Made by a program: the position numbers and the translations under genes. From assembly GCF_945952055.1 (NCBI RefSeq), contig NZ_CAMFHB010000016.1, positions 1-64,000 on the forward strand: a DNA stretch of 64,000 nt, written 5' to 3'. This document shows, one piece after another, positions 1 to 8,534 of this stretch (position 1 is the stretch's first letter; every line of letters starts with the position of its first letter). The notes beneath the pieces are model-generated. The model worked only from the letters and a program-made list of their open reading frames with translations, was not told where the DNA came from and made no database searches. Source of the DNA: an uncultured Alsobacter sp. GTDB taxonomy: Bacteria > Pseudomonadota > Alphaproteobacteria > Rhizobiales > Beijerinckiaceae.

Positions 1-54
1 GCGGCGGGCCGTTCTTTTCTGACCGTAGGCGGCCCGCCGCGGCGGGCCGTTCTT
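1..54 (+). terminator. Tandem GC-rich terminator-like repeat
   Basis: A 16-base direct repeat (GCGGCGGGCCGTTCTT) occurs at 1-16 and 39-54. The second copy completes a stem of eight base pairs (GGCCCGCC / GGCGGGCC, 31-48) followed by GTTCTT, which looks like an intrinsic terminator for a gene to the left of the window. The first copy is probably the right half of the same kind of hairpin, cut by the window edge. Confidence 0.5.
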
Positions 55-115
55 GCCCGTAACGGAGGAGCCCGCCGCTGCGGGCCTTCCATCCCCATCA
101 TGTCAGGAGGCCGCC

Positions 116-583
116 ATGAGCGCCGCACTGAGGGACTACTCGCTGCAGGACCACGAAAGCACCAACCTGTCCCAGGTCGTGACCTTCACGGTGCATGAGC
201 GCCTGTTCGGGACGCCGGTCAGCGCCGTCCGCGAAATCCGCGGCTGGCAGCCGGCCACCGCCCTGCCCAACGCCGAGCCGCATGTGCTGGGCGTGCTCAA
301 CCTGCGCGGCTCGATCATCGTCGTCTACGACCTGCGCAGCCGCCTGGGCCTCGGCTCGACGGAACGCACCCGCTCCACCGTCACCATCGTGGTCGACGCG
401 GGCGAGCGCCTCGTCGGCCTGCTGGCGGACGCCGTGTCGGACATCCTCGACGTCGAACCCGAGGACCTTCGCGACCCGCCGGTCGGCGTGATGGATTCCG
501 ACGACGGGCTGCTCGACAAGCTGATCGTCAAGAACGACACGGTGATCTCGCTCCTGAACATCAACGCCATCGTCGGCGCGTAG
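116..583 (+). CDS. CheW-like chemotaxis coupling protein
   Basis: This 155-residue protein is almost entirely a CheW domain. It opens with the family pattern of a beta strand followed by FGTPVSAVREI (about residues 31-41), then VLGVLNLRGSIIVVYDLR, and closes with a VGLLADAVSDI segment. Such proteins couple chemoreceptors to CheA in signalling arrays at the inner membrane. I chose the ATG at 116 because a perfect AGGAGG lies five bases upstream; an in-frame ATG at 53 has no such site. No cheA, cheY or receptor gene is in the window, so this is either an orphan adaptor or the last gene of a cluster to the left. Family assignment is firm; the specific array it serves is unknown. Confidence 0.9.
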   Translation: MSAALRDYSLQDHESTNLSQVVTFTVHERLFGTPVSAVREIRGWQPATALPNAEPHVLGVLNLRGSIIVVYDLRSRLGLGSTERTRSTVTIVVDAGERLVGLLADAVSDILDVEPEDLRDPPVGVMDSDDGLLDKLIVKNDTVISLLNINAIVGA

Positions 584-736
584 ACCCGTCGCGACGGGGA
601 CCCGGTCGGCATCGCGGGTCGGGCCGCGCCCGAAAGTCAGTCCCGCGCTGTCGGATCGCATCCTCCCGAACGTCCTTGGGTGAGAGCGAAGGCCACCCGC
701 CCCGGGCTGGCCCTCGCGCCATCCAGGGAGAAAGAC

Positions 737-1165
737 ATGGGATCGTCCCTCTTCGTGAGCCTGCCGGTCACGGATCTCGCGGCGTCGCTGGCGTTTTACG
801 AGGCGCTCGGGTTCAGGCGCGAGCCCCGCTTCAGCGGCGAGGGCGGAGCCTGCGTGGTGTGGGACGAGGCGGTCAGCTTCATGCTGCTCACGCACGCCAA
901 ATGGCGCGGGTTCACCCAGCGCCCCATCCCCGCGAAGGGGTCGAGCGAGGTCATGCTGGCCCTGCGCTGCCGCGACCGCGCGATGGTCGACGCCATGAGC
1001 AGGGCCGCCGCGGCGCATGGCGGGGAGGCCGACATCAACCCCGTGGAGAACCACGGCTTCATGTACACCCGCGACCTCGCCGATCCGGATGGGCACGCCA
1101 TCGGCGCGATGTGGATGGACACGTCCGCGATGCCGCAGGGCGGGGACGCCAGCCCGCCCGCGTGA
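737..1165 (+). CDS. VOC-family (glyoxalase/bleomycin-resistance fold) protein
   Basis: The 142-residue product has the paired beta-alpha-beta-beta-beta architecture of the vicinal oxygen chelate superfamily. It starts with SLPVTDLAASLAFYEALGF, typical of the first module, and ends with the second-module metal-site region YTRDLADPDGHAIGAMWMD, where the Asp-Pro-Asp-Gly-His segment is characteristic. Members include lactoylglutathione lyases, dioxygenases and resistance proteins, and the sequence does not tell which reaction applies. The ATG at 737 is preceded by GGGAGAAAGAC; an earlier in-frame start at 680 would add 19 Arg/Pro-rich residues without homology. It appears to be a single-gene unit. 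Confidence 0.85.
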   Translation: MGSSLFVSLPVTDLAASLAFYEALGFRREPRFSGEGGACVVWDEAVSFMLLTHAKWRGFTQRPIPAKGSSEVMLALRCRDRAMVDAMSRAAAAHGGEADINPVENHGFMYTRDLADPDGHAIGAMWMDTSAMPQGGDASPPA

Positions 1166-1234
1166 CGGCCGCGAGCGGAACCGCCGCCGGCCTGCGCCGT
1201 TGCAGGCTCGCCACCGAACGGGAGCGGGCATGCC

Positions 1235-1591
1235 ATGGCCGACACGTCACGAGACGACATCGCCACCGCGTTTCGCGAGGCCGTCAACATGACGCCGGCC
1301 GAACTCGAGCGCTGGCTGAAGACGGAGACCTCGCGCGAGGTCGGGTGGGCCGACGGCCACCCGAAGGCGAAGGCCGGCGGACCGGAATCCGTCGGTCACC
1401 ATTCGGGCCGCCGCATCGTCGAAATCCTGCGCACAAAAAAGGCCGACATCGGCGACGACGACCTGTCCCACATGCGCAAGGTGGTCGGCTATGTTCACCG
1501 GCATCTGGCGCAGCGCCCTTCCGGCGACATCGCGGACACGCGCTGGCGCCACTCCCTGATGAACTGGGGCCACGATCCGCTCAAGGACTGA
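1235..1591 (+). CDS. DUF3140-type small protein
   Basis: This 118-residue cytoplasmic protein matches the DUF3140 family by its order of motifs: an N-terminal MTPAELERWL helix, a GHHSGRRIVEIL segment, a DLSHMRKVVGYVHRHLAQRP segment and a C-terminal RWRHSLMNWGHDP ending. Family members are widespread in actinobacteria and alphaproteobacteria. They have been proposed to bind DNA or act in stress, but no function is established. It is highly charged with no signal peptide or membrane segment. It lies 69 bases after the VOC gene, so co-transcription is possible. Confidence 0.8.
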   Translation: MADTSRDDIATAFREAVNMTPAELERWLKTETSREVGWADGHPKAKAGGPESVGHHSGRRIVEILRTKKADIGDDDLSHMRKVVGYVHRHLAQRPSGDIADTRWRHSLMNWGHDPLKD

Positions 1592-1665
1592 CCCGGCACC
1601 GGGCTGCCCGGACGCACGCCGCCGTCTCCATGGCCGCGCCGCCGCGCGCGGGCTAGTCTGCCCGG

Positions 1666-2256
1666 ATGCTGCCCTTCACCTCCCCCATCGGCCTCGCCAC
1701 ATCCCGCCTTGCCCTGCGCGCCCTCGTGCCCGCCGATGCGGGGCCACTTTTCGCGACCTATACCGGTGATGCCGAGGTGGCGCGCTACATGCCCTGGCGG
1801 CGGCACGAGGCGCAGGCCCAGACCGAGCGCATGATCGGGGCCGCGGCCCAGCTGGCGGCGGACCGCTCGGCCTACCTCCTCGCCATCGCGGACACGGCCG
1901 GCGGCGCACCGGCGGGCCTCGTCAACCTCGCCGGCGGCGACCACGGCGTCTCGATCGGCTTCGGCCTGGCCCGGCCGTCCTGGGGCCGGGGCTATGGCCG
2001 CGAGATCGTGGCCGCCGTCGTGGGCTGGCTCATCGACCATCCCTCGGTGTGGCGGGTCTGGGGCTATTGCGACACCGCGAACGCGGCGTCCGCCGCCGTC
2101 ATGCTGGCGGCAGGCATGCAGGAGGAGGGAACGCTGCGCCGCTTCGCCGTCCATCCCAACCTGTCGCCGGAGCCGCGCACCTGCCGCCTGTTCGCGGCGG
2201 TCCGGGGAGAGGGCGCGGGCCCCGAGACCGACTTACCGGCGACGGCCGGTGGCTGA
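1666..2256 (+). CDS. GNAT-family N-acetyltransferase (RimJ/RimL type)
   Basis: The 196-residue product begins with the typical RimJ/RimL opening (TSRLALRALVPADAGPLFATY) and contains the acetyl-CoA binding region around GFGLARPSWGRGYGREIVAAVVGWL (about residues 103-127), followed by the ASAAVMLAAGMQEEGTLRRF motif seen in acetyltransferases of ribosomal proteins and small amines. The substrate cannot be told from sequence. A final tail of about 20 residues is Gly/Pro-rich and probably disordered. It is convergent with the mliC-like gene, 24 bases away. Confidence 0.85.
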   Translation: MLPFTSPIGLATSRLALRALVPADAGPLFATYTGDAEVARYMPWRRHEAQAQTERMIGAAAQLAADRSAYLLAIADTAGGAPAGLVNLAGGDHGVSIGFGLARPSWGRGYGREIVAAVVGWLIDHPSVWRVWGYCDTANAASAAVMLAAGMQEEGTLRRFAVHPNLSPEPRTCRLFAAVRGEGAGPETDLPATAGG

Positions 2257-2280
2257 CGAGGCGGCGGAGGCTTCGCCCGT

Positions 2281-2625
2281 TCACTGCGCCGTGCAGGTCT
2301 CGCTGCCGCCCTTGCGCTCCAGCGTCGCGGCGTTCCCCTTGATCCAGAAGGTCGTGCCCTTGCCGGCGTAGCGCCCGCCGTCGGCCGAGCGGGCCTGGGG
2401 CAAGGTGAGCGTCGCGCCGTCGCCGAAGGTGAGCGTCACCCGGCCGGTCTTCGCCGATGGCGGCGAGAACACGGCCTTGAGCGTCGTGCCGCTGCTGCAG
2501 GTGTAGCGGGCCTCTGTCGCCTGCGCGGCGGTCGCCAGCAGGGTCGCGAGGCCGAAGGCGGCAAGCGCCGCGGCGCGGCGGTGGGCCACGGTGGCGAGCG
2601 TCGACGGGCGGGGGCGGGCGGTCAT
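2281..2625 (-). CDS. mliC: MliC-like periplasmic lysozyme inhibitor
   Basis: A 114-residue secreted protein. It has a basic N terminus followed by an Ala/Leu-rich hydrophobic stretch (about residues 17-36) consistent with a Sec signal peptide ending near AQA. The mature domain has the MliC/COG3895 pattern: YTCSSGTTLKAVF, a TLTFGDGATLTL strand pair, YAGKGTTFWIKGNAATLE and a closing Cys in GSETCTAQ. The two cysteines probably form the conserved disulphide. There is no lipobox cysteine at the cleavage site, so the inhibitor is probably free periplasmic rather than a lipoprotein. MliC proteins block C-type lysozyme. The gene diverges from the ene-reductase. Confidence 0.8.
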   Translation of the reverse strand: MTARPRPSTLATVAHRRAAALAAFGLATLLATAAQATEARYTCSSGTTLKAVFSPPSAKTGRVTLTFGDGATLTLPQARSADGGRYAGKGTTFWIKGNAATLERKGGSETCTAQ

Positions 2626-2647
2626 GCGCCATCATGGCTCCGCGGAT

Positions 2648-2710
2648 GGCATTTTCGCAAGTCGCACGCGCTCGTTGGCATTGCGCCATAGGCGCCCTTG
2701 CAAAAATGCC
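2648..2710. promoter_or_regulatory. Interrupted inverted repeat between divergent genes
   Basis: GGCATTTTCGCAAG (2648-2661) and CTTGCAAAAATGCC (2697-2710) are inverted copies with 13 of 14 bases paired, separated by 35 bases. They lie in the divergent region between the mliC-like gene and the ene-reductase. Such spaced arms can be two half-sites for a looping repressor or a stem in the leader RNA. No regulator gene is adjacent. Confidence 0.45.
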
Positions 2711-2785
2711 CACCAGCCCAGCTCTGGACACGGGCGGAAACGTACATACCTCAGCGGTCCCAACGTCCCCAGCGGTACCGCACCC

Positions 2786-3874
2786 ATGTCCAAGCTCTTC
2801 CAGCCCACTCGCCTCGGCGCCCTCGCGCTGCAGAACGCCATCGTCATGGCCCCGCTCACCCGCAGCCGCTCCGATGCGCAGGGCGTGCCGCTGCCGCATG
2901 TGGTCGACTACTACGCGCAGCGCTCCTCCGCCGGCATGATCATCGCCGAGGGCACGCAGCCGAGCTTCGCCGGCCAGGGCTATGCCCGCACGCCGGGCAT
3001 CCATTCCCCCGAGCAGATCGCGGCGTGGCGCAAGGTGACCGACGCGGTGCACAAGGGCGGCGCCTCCATGGTGCTGCAGATCATGCACACCGGCCGCATC
3101 GCCCATCCGCTCAACCGGCAGGTGCCGGATGCGCCGGTGGCGCCGTCGGCGGTGACGCCGGCCGGCCAGATGTGGACCGACCAGCAGCAGATGCAGAGCT
3201 ATCCGCAGCCCCGCGCCGTCACCACGGCCGAGCTGCCGGCGCTGCGCGAGGAGTTCGTGCAGGCGGCGAAGAACGCCCGCGAGGCCGGCTTCGACGGCGT
3301 CGAGCTGCACGCCGCCAATGGCTACCTGCTCAACCAGTTCCTGGCGAGCAACGCCAACCTGCGCACCGACGGCTACGGCACGGATCTCGCCGGCCGCATC
3401 CGCTTCGTGGTGGAGACGGTGAAGGCCGTGGCCGACGCCATCGGCGCCGACCGCACCGGCATCCGCGTCTCGCCGGGCCACATGTTCAACGATCTCGTCG
3501 ATGCGAATCCGGTCGAGACCCACGTCGCTTTGCTCGACGCGATCCCTACGGCCGACATGGCCTATGTCCACGTCATGAAGGCCGACGCCTTCGCCCCGCA
3601 GCTCAACAATGCCGGCGACCCGACCGCCACGCTCGCCACCATGCGCGCCCACACCCGCGGCCGCATGATCGCGGCCGGCGGCTACACCCAGGAGACGGGC
3701 GAGGCGGCTCTGGCCAGCGGCGAGCTGCAGGCGGTCGTCTTCGGCCGGCCCTTCATCGCCAACCCCGACCTCGTGGCCCGTTTCAAGAACGGCATCGCGC
3801 TGGCGCAGCCCAACGCCGACCTGTTCTACACCCCGGGTCCCCAGGGCTACAGCGACTATCCCGCGGCGGGGTGA
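2786..3874 (+). CDS. nemA: Old yellow enzyme family alkene reductase
   Basis: A 362-residue FMN-dependent ene-reductase of the NemA/OYE class, which reduces activated C=C bonds and nitro or nitrate-ester groups with NAD(P)H. Visible family features are the start LFQPTRLGALALQNAIVMAPLTRSR, the HTGRIAHP segment, the substrate-binding stretch FDGVELHAANGYLLNQFL (about residues 170-187), GIRVSPG and the C-terminal phosphate-binding part around AVVFGRPFIANPDL. I chose the ATG at 2786 because it gives the canonical N terminus; the frame is open upstream to 2591 but that extension is unrelated. Length is normal. The symbol is by family resemblance. Confidence 0.9.
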   Translation: MSKLFQPTRLGALALQNAIVMAPLTRSRSDAQGVPLPHVVDYYAQRSSAGMIIAEGTQPSFAGQGYARTPGIHSPEQIAAWRKVTDAVHKGGASMVLQIMHTGRIAHPLNRQVPDAPVAPSAVTPAGQMWTDQQQMQSYPQPRAVTTAELPALREEFVQAAKNAREAGFDGVELHAANGYLLNQFLASNANLRTDGYGTDLAGRIRFVVETVKAVADAIGADRTGIRVSPGHMFNDLVDANPVETHVALLDAIPTADMAYVHVMKADAFAPQLNNAGDPTATLATMRAHTRGRMIAAGGYTQETGEAALASGELQAVVFGRPFIANPDLVARFKNGIALAQPNADLFYTPGPQGYSDYPAAG

Positions 3875-3896
3875 GGCGGCCTTCGCCTCGTTCGCT

Positions 3897-4003
3897 CCAT
3901 CTCTCCGCCGTCCTGGCCGGGCGCCGGCCCGGCCATCTACGACTTTGGCGGGGCCGTCCTCAAGTCGTGGGCCCCCGCGCCATGCCGGGGATGACGCTGA
4001 GAG
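3897..4003. repeat. Palindromic repeat family A, degenerate copy
   Basis: A diverged copy of the intergenic repeat best seen at 37811-37900. It keeps the GTCCTGGCCGGG start, the CTACGACTT / AAGTCGTGG pairing and the terminal GGGGATGACGC, but the outer GC arms are eroded. It lies between the convergent ends of the ene-reductase and FAD oxidoreductase genes. Confidence 0.65.
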
Positions 4004-4060
4004 GGCGAGGAGAAGCGGCAACAGCACAAGGTGAAGTCAGCCTCGCCTAGGCCACCCACC

Positions 4061-5302
4061 TCACCCCCGGTCCACCGCGAACCACTCGCGTGCCGGGTCG
4101 TCCTGCCCGGCGGCCAGGCGGGCGATCATGTCGGCGGCGATGGCGCTGAAGGTGATGCCGTTGCCGCCATAGCCGAAGGCGGCGAACGTGCGGGGGCGGC
4201 CGGGCACGGCGCCGATCAGCGGCAGCCCGTCCTCGGTCTCGCTGAAGAAGCCGGTCCAGGTCGCGTCGGGCGTGGTGTCGGCGGCGGGCACCAGGGCCGC
4301 GAGCTTGCCGCGCAGCGTGGCGATCTTCTCCGGCAGCAGGGCGTCGCGGCGGTCGGCGTCCTGGATGTCCTCGTCCTCGCCGCCGAACACGATGCGCCCG
4401 TCCGTGGTGGAGCGCATGTAGGCGTAGGGCTCCGAGGCTTCCCACACCAGCGCCTCGTCCGGCCACAGCACGCCCGGCGCCTGCGGCCGGGTCGCGAAGG
4501 CCCAGGTGGAGGTGATGCGGTGCACGCGCGCCTCCACGAAGGGCGGCAGCTCGTAGCCGTTCGCCAGCACGAGGATCTCGCCGTCCACCTGCAGCCCCGC
4601 CTCGGTGCGCACGCTGACGCCCTGCGAGGTGGTGTCGTAGTCGACCACGAGGGCCGGCGAGAGCAGCGTGGCGCCGCGCGACAGCGCCGCCGACAGAAGC
4701 ATGTTTGCGAGGTTCATGGGGTGGGCCACCGCCGAGCCCGCATGCAGCAGAGCCCCCTCGCGGTCGAAGCCGAAACGGGCCGCGAGGTCCCCCGGGCCCA
4801 GATACTCGCCCTCGATGCCGGCCTTGAGCCGCAGCCGCAGCTCCTCCCGGAGGTCGGCGGGGCCGAGCTCGTTGCCGGCGAGGAACAGGGTGGGGCGCCA
4901 GGAGAAGTCGGCCGCATTGCCGAGATCGGCGGCGAGATGGCCGATGCCGCGCACGGCGGCCACGCTGCGCCGGTAGATCGCCGCCGCCGCCTCGAAGCCG
5001 AGCTCGCCCTCGAGCTCCAGCATCGGGGCGTCGATCTCCCACTGCAGCAGCGCCGTGCTGGCCGCCGTGCTGGCGCGGCGCGGCATGTGGCGGTCGAGAA
5101 TGGCGACCTTGCGCCCTTCGCGCGTGAAGCGCTCCGCCAAGAAGGCACCGGTGATGCCGGCCCCCACCACGATCACGTCGGTGCGCAGATTGCTCACCGG
5201 CGGCAGCGTCGGCCGCGCGAAGGGCCGCGCATCGCGCTCCCAGATCGTCTGGCCCGAGCGCAGATCGAGCGTCACAACCTGGTCGTTCGCCGCGCCGTCC
5301 AT
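4061..5302 (-). CDS. FAD-dependent amine/amino-acid oxidoreductase (DAO family)
   Basis: This 413-residue protein carries an N-terminal FAD-binding Rossmann motif, DVIVVGAGITGAFLAERF, at about residues 39-56, after a leader with the tryptophan-containing TIWERD segment common in FAD oxidases that act on amines. The C-terminal half has GYGGNGITFSAIAADMIARL, the DAO-family segment that contacts FAD. Family members oxidise glycine derivatives, D-amino acids or polyamines; the substrate here is unknown. I used the ATG at 5302, which has a GGGGAC site upstream, rather than the open extension to 5347. It stands alone between a repeat and the histidine kinase. Confidence 0.85.
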   Translation of the reverse strand: MDGAANDQVVTLDLRSGQTIWERDARPFARPTLPPVSNLRTDVIVVGAGITGAFLAERFTREGRKVAILDRHMPRRASTAASTALLQWEIDAPMLELEGELGFEAAAAIYRRSVAAVRGIGHLAADLGNAADFSWRPTLFLAGNELGPADLREELRLRLKAGIEGEYLGPGDLAARFGFDREGALLHAGSAVAHPMNLANMLLSAALSRGATLLSPALVVDYDTTSQGVSVRTEAGLQVDGEILVLANGYELPPFVEARVHRITSTWAFATRPQAPGVLWPDEALVWEASEPYAYMRSTTDGRIVFGGEDEDIQDADRRDALLPEKIATLRGKLAALVPAADTTPDATWTGFFSETEDGLPLIGAVPGRPRTFAAFGYGGNGITFSAIAADMIARLAAGQDDPAREWFAVDRG

Positions 5303-5427
5303 GAGCCGTCCCCGTGAGCTACAAACCCGGACAACCGGGAGCGCCACCGCGGGGTTGCGTCAGCTGGGCTGCGGCACTTTGTACCTGGAGGGGCGTCCGC
5401 GCCGGGAATGCGGGAGGGGGGCGGGGG

Positions 5428-8391
5428 TCAGCCGCGGCCAGCGCCGAGCTGCCCCAGGTGCATCGCCAGTTCGTCCTTGCGGAACGGCTTGTTGATGCGC
5501 TGGATGCCGTCCTCCACGCCATGCTCCTCGGCAAAGCCGGACATCAGCAGCACGGGCAAATCCGGGCGTCGCCGGCGCAGGTCGCGCGCCAGCTCGGTCC
5601 CGGTCATGCCCGGCATCAGGTGATCCGTCAGAAGCATGTCGAAGGGCACGCCGCCGGTCGCCATCCGCAGGGCTTCCTCGGCGGAAACGGCTTCCGTCAC
5701 CGCGTAGCCGAGGTCCTGCAGCATCTCGGCCGTGGTCAGGCGAACGACGTCCTCGTCGTCGACGAGCAGCACCGTGCCGCGCTGCAGCGGGTAGGGGAGG
5801 GCGTAGGGGGTCTCCGCCGCCTCCACCGCCTCGACGGTCTGCGGCAGCCACAGCTCCACCACCGTGCCGGAACCCGGCCGGCTCTGGATGGTGAGGGCGC
5901 CGCCGAGCTGGGATGCCAGGCCATGCACCATCGACAGGCCGAGCCCGGTTCCCTTGCCGACGCCCTTGGTCGAGAAGAAGGGCTCCACCGCCCGCGCCAG
6001 GGTGGCCTCGTCCATGCCGGTCCCGGTGTCGGCGACGGACAGGCAGATGTAGTGCGCGGCGGGCAGGCGCGCCCGGTGCCCGGGACCGACGAGGACCGAG
6101 CGCGCCGCGATCCGCAGCGTGCCGCCGTCGGGCATGGCATCGCGTGCGTTGACGCTCAGGTTCAGCAGGGCCATTTCCAGCTGGTTGGGATCGGCCTTGG
6201 CGGCGGGCAGATCGTCCGGGGCCTCCACCGACACGCGGATCTGCGGCCCCGTCGTGCTGGCCACGAGCTCGCCCATGCCCTTCACCAGCCGGCCGACGTC
6301 GACCGCGACGGGCTGCAGGGGCTGGCGCCGCGCGAAGGCCAGGAGGCGCTGCACCAGCGTCTTGGCCCGTTCGGCGGACTGCACGGCCGCCGTGATCAGG
6401 CGCTGCTCGCGCGCGCCGCCGAGGCTCTTGCGCTGCAGGAGATCCAGGCTGCCGACGATCGGCGTCAGCAGGTTGTTGAAGTCGTGGGCCACGCCGCCGG
6501 TGAGATGGCCGATGGCCTCCATCTTCTGCGACTGGCGCAGCGCCTCCTCGGCCTTCTCCAGGCGCCGCTGCTCCGCGAGTCGCTCGGTGATGTCGCGCCC
6601 GGTGAGAAACGCCCCGACCTGGCGACCGGCCGGGTCGCGCAGGATCTCGAAGCGCATCTCGTAGCTTCGCTCGCCCAGCTCCGGGTCGCCCCAGGTCGCC
6701 TGCATCGTGTAGGCCTCTCCCGCCAGCGCGCGGGCCCAGACGGTCTTGGCGGCCGCCAGGTGCTCGGGCATGTCGGCCAGCATGTCGAGCAGGCAATCGC
6801 CGACCTTCGGGACCTTGCCGTAGAGGCTCCGGTAGGCCTCGAGGCAGGAGGGGTTGATGGCGAGCCACCGGTACTCCAGGTCGAGCGCCTGGATCTGCTC
6901 GCCGGTGATGTCGACGATGGTGGCCAGGAGCTGGCGCTCCGCGGTGCGCTCGGCGACGCGATGCTCCAGCGTGGCGTTGAGCTGGCGCAGCTCCTCCTCC
7001 GCCTGTCGACGCGCGGTGATGTCGCTGAACAGGATCACGACCCGGTTTTGCTCGGGACCGGCCGCCTTGAAGGCATAGACGTCGAACCAGCGCCCGAGCG
7101 CGGCGGCCTCGTTCTCGAACCGCACCGGCTCGCCCGTGGTGGCGACTCGCCCGTACATCTCGAACCAGTGCTCCTCGTGAGCCGGCGCGAGTTCGCGCAT
7201 GCGCCGCCCCACCGCCCCCACGAGGCCGGTCTGCGTCTCGAAGGCCGGGTTCACCTCGACGAAGCGGTAGTCCACGGGCCGCTTCTCCGCGTCGAACAGC
7301 ACTTCGATGATGCAGAAGCCCGCCTCGATCGCCTCGAACAGGGTGCGGTAGCGTTCCTCGCTCTCGCGCAGCCGCGCCTCCGAGCCGACGCGCTCGACAT
7401 GCGCCCAGCACCGCTCCACCACGGTCTCGACCAGGCCGATCTCGTCGGGCTGCCAGTCGCGCGCGACGTCCTGGTGCACGGCCATCATCGCGGCGAGCCT
7501 GCCGTCCTTGACGAGCGGGCAGCAGACGATCGCCCGGAAGCCGATGGCCTGGAACATGGCGCCGCCTTCGTCGGCGGCGAGCTCGCGGGCGATGTCGCGG
7601 ATCACGAGCGTGCTCCCGCCGTGCATGGCCTTCGCCGCACGGGGGCCGAACAGATCGAGGCTGTAGATGCCCGCCGAACTCGTGTGCCCGGGCGCGGTGT
7701 AGTCGCGCCGGATGACGAAACGGTCGTTGCCCGAGCCGGCGTCCACGTCGGCATAGGCGCAGCGCGATGCCCCGAGCCGGCGGGCCAGCCGCTCGGCGGC
7801 GGTCGCCATCGCCTCGGCGGCGTCCCGCGAGCGGCGCAGGGCTTCGTCGAGTTCGCCCAGGAAGCGGAGCCGGCCCTCGCTCGCCCGCAGCGCCTGCTCG
7901 GCCCGCACGCGCTCGGTCGTTTCCGAGACGATGCACAGCACGCCGCCCACCGCGCCCGTCTCGTCGGGCACCGGCGAGAAGGACGCGTCGAAATGGACCA
8001 TCTCGCGGTAGCCGTGGCGCTCGATGTGGAAGGGCCTGTCCTTCGCCGCGAAGGTCTCGCGCGTCTCGCGCACCCGGCGCAGCAGCGGCTCGAGATCGTC
8101 CCACAGCTCCACGAAGCTCTCGGCCGCCGGACGGCCGAGCGCCGCCGGATGCTTGGCGCCGATCGTGGGGGCGTAGGCGTCGTTGTAGAGCGCCACGTAG
8201 TCCGGGCCCCAGAACAGCACGATCTGCGCGTGGGCGGGCAGCATTAGGCCAAGGGCGTTCAGAAGGCTTTGCGGCCAGGCGCTCGGCGGCCCCAGGGGCG
8301 AGCTCGCCTCATCCAGCGCAAGGATGCGCGCCGCCATCTCGGTGCCGGGATGAACGGGCAAGATCGTCGGCGCGGTCAGTTGGACCACCAA
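5428..8391 (-). CDS. Hybrid histidine kinase with PAS-GAF-PAS-PAS sensor and receiver
   Basis: A 987-residue cytoplasmic sensor kinase with no membrane segment. In order it shows a PAS-like domain (about 45-165), a GAF domain (about 180-330, with the RRLGASRCAYADVD and IGFRAIVCCPL strands), a PAS domain (about 345-470), a short coiled coil, a further PAS (about 490-620), the phosphoacceptor region GGVAHDFNNLLTPI, an ATPase domain with NARDAMP, DTGTGM and GKGTGLGLS boxes, and a C-terminal receiver (about 880-980) with the phosphorylated Asp in LLTDHLMPGMTG. The translation starts at TTG 8391; an ATG at 8337 would remove 18 residues. No partner regulator is adjacent. The signal is unknown. Confidence 0.9.
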   Translation of the reverse strand: MVVQLTAPTILPVHPGTEMAARILALDEASSPLGPPSAWPQSLLNALGLMLPAHAQIVLFWGPDYVALYNDAYAPTIGAKHPAALGRPAAESFVELWDDLEPLLRRVRETRETFAAKDRPFHIERHGYREMVHFDASFSPVPDETGAVGGVLCIVSETTERVRAEQALRASEGRLRFLGELDEALRRSRDAAEAMATAAERLARRLGASRCAYADVDAGSGNDRFVIRRDYTAPGHTSSAGIYSLDLFGPRAAKAMHGGSTLVIRDIARELAADEGGAMFQAIGFRAIVCCPLVKDGRLAAMMAVHQDVARDWQPDEIGLVETVVERCWAHVERVGSEARLRESEERYRTLFEAIEAGFCIIEVLFDAEKRPVDYRFVEVNPAFETQTGLVGAVGRRMRELAPAHEEHWFEMYGRVATTGEPVRFENEAAALGRWFDVYAFKAAGPEQNRVVILFSDITARRQAEEELRQLNATLEHRVAERTAERQLLATIVDITGEQIQALDLEYRWLAINPSCLEAYRSLYGKVPKVGDCLLDMLADMPEHLAAAKTVWARALAGEAYTMQATWGDPELGERSYEMRFEILRDPAGRQVGAFLTGRDITERLAEQRRLEKAEEALRQSQKMEAIGHLTGGVAHDFNNLLTPIVGSLDLLQRKSLGGAREQRLITAAVQSAERAKTLVQRLLAFARRQPLQPVAVDVGRLVKGMGELVASTTGPQIRVSVEAPDDLPAAKADPNQLEMALLNLSVNARDAMPDGGTLRIAARSVLVGPGHRARLPAAHYICLSVADTGTGMDEATLARAVEPFFSTKGVGKGTGLGLSMVHGLASQLGGALTIQSRPGSGTVVELWLPQTVEAVEAAETPYALPYPLQRGTVLLVDDEDVVRLTTAEMLQDLGYAVTEAVSAEEALRMATGGVPFDMLLTDHLMPGMTGTELARDLRRRRPDLPVLLMSGFAEEHGVEDGIQRINKPFRKDELAMHLGQLGAGRG

Positions 8392-8534
8392 GGGGGAACC
8401 TACCCGTCACAGCAGCTAGAACTCAGGCTTTCCGGCAACGCGAGGGAAAGGCTTTGCGTTCCATGCCACCGCTGAATGGGCTGGCGATGTCGTCTTGATC
8501 CGTGCGGGCGGGAGCCGCTCCCGCCGGGCGCCGC

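Noticed and set aside
5314-8247. A 977-codon open frame on the plus strand opposite the hybrid histidine kinase
   Set aside because: It is a high-GC shadow: it has no recognisable domain and is His/Arg/Gly-rich, while the minus strand has a full PAS-GAF-kinase-receiver protein.
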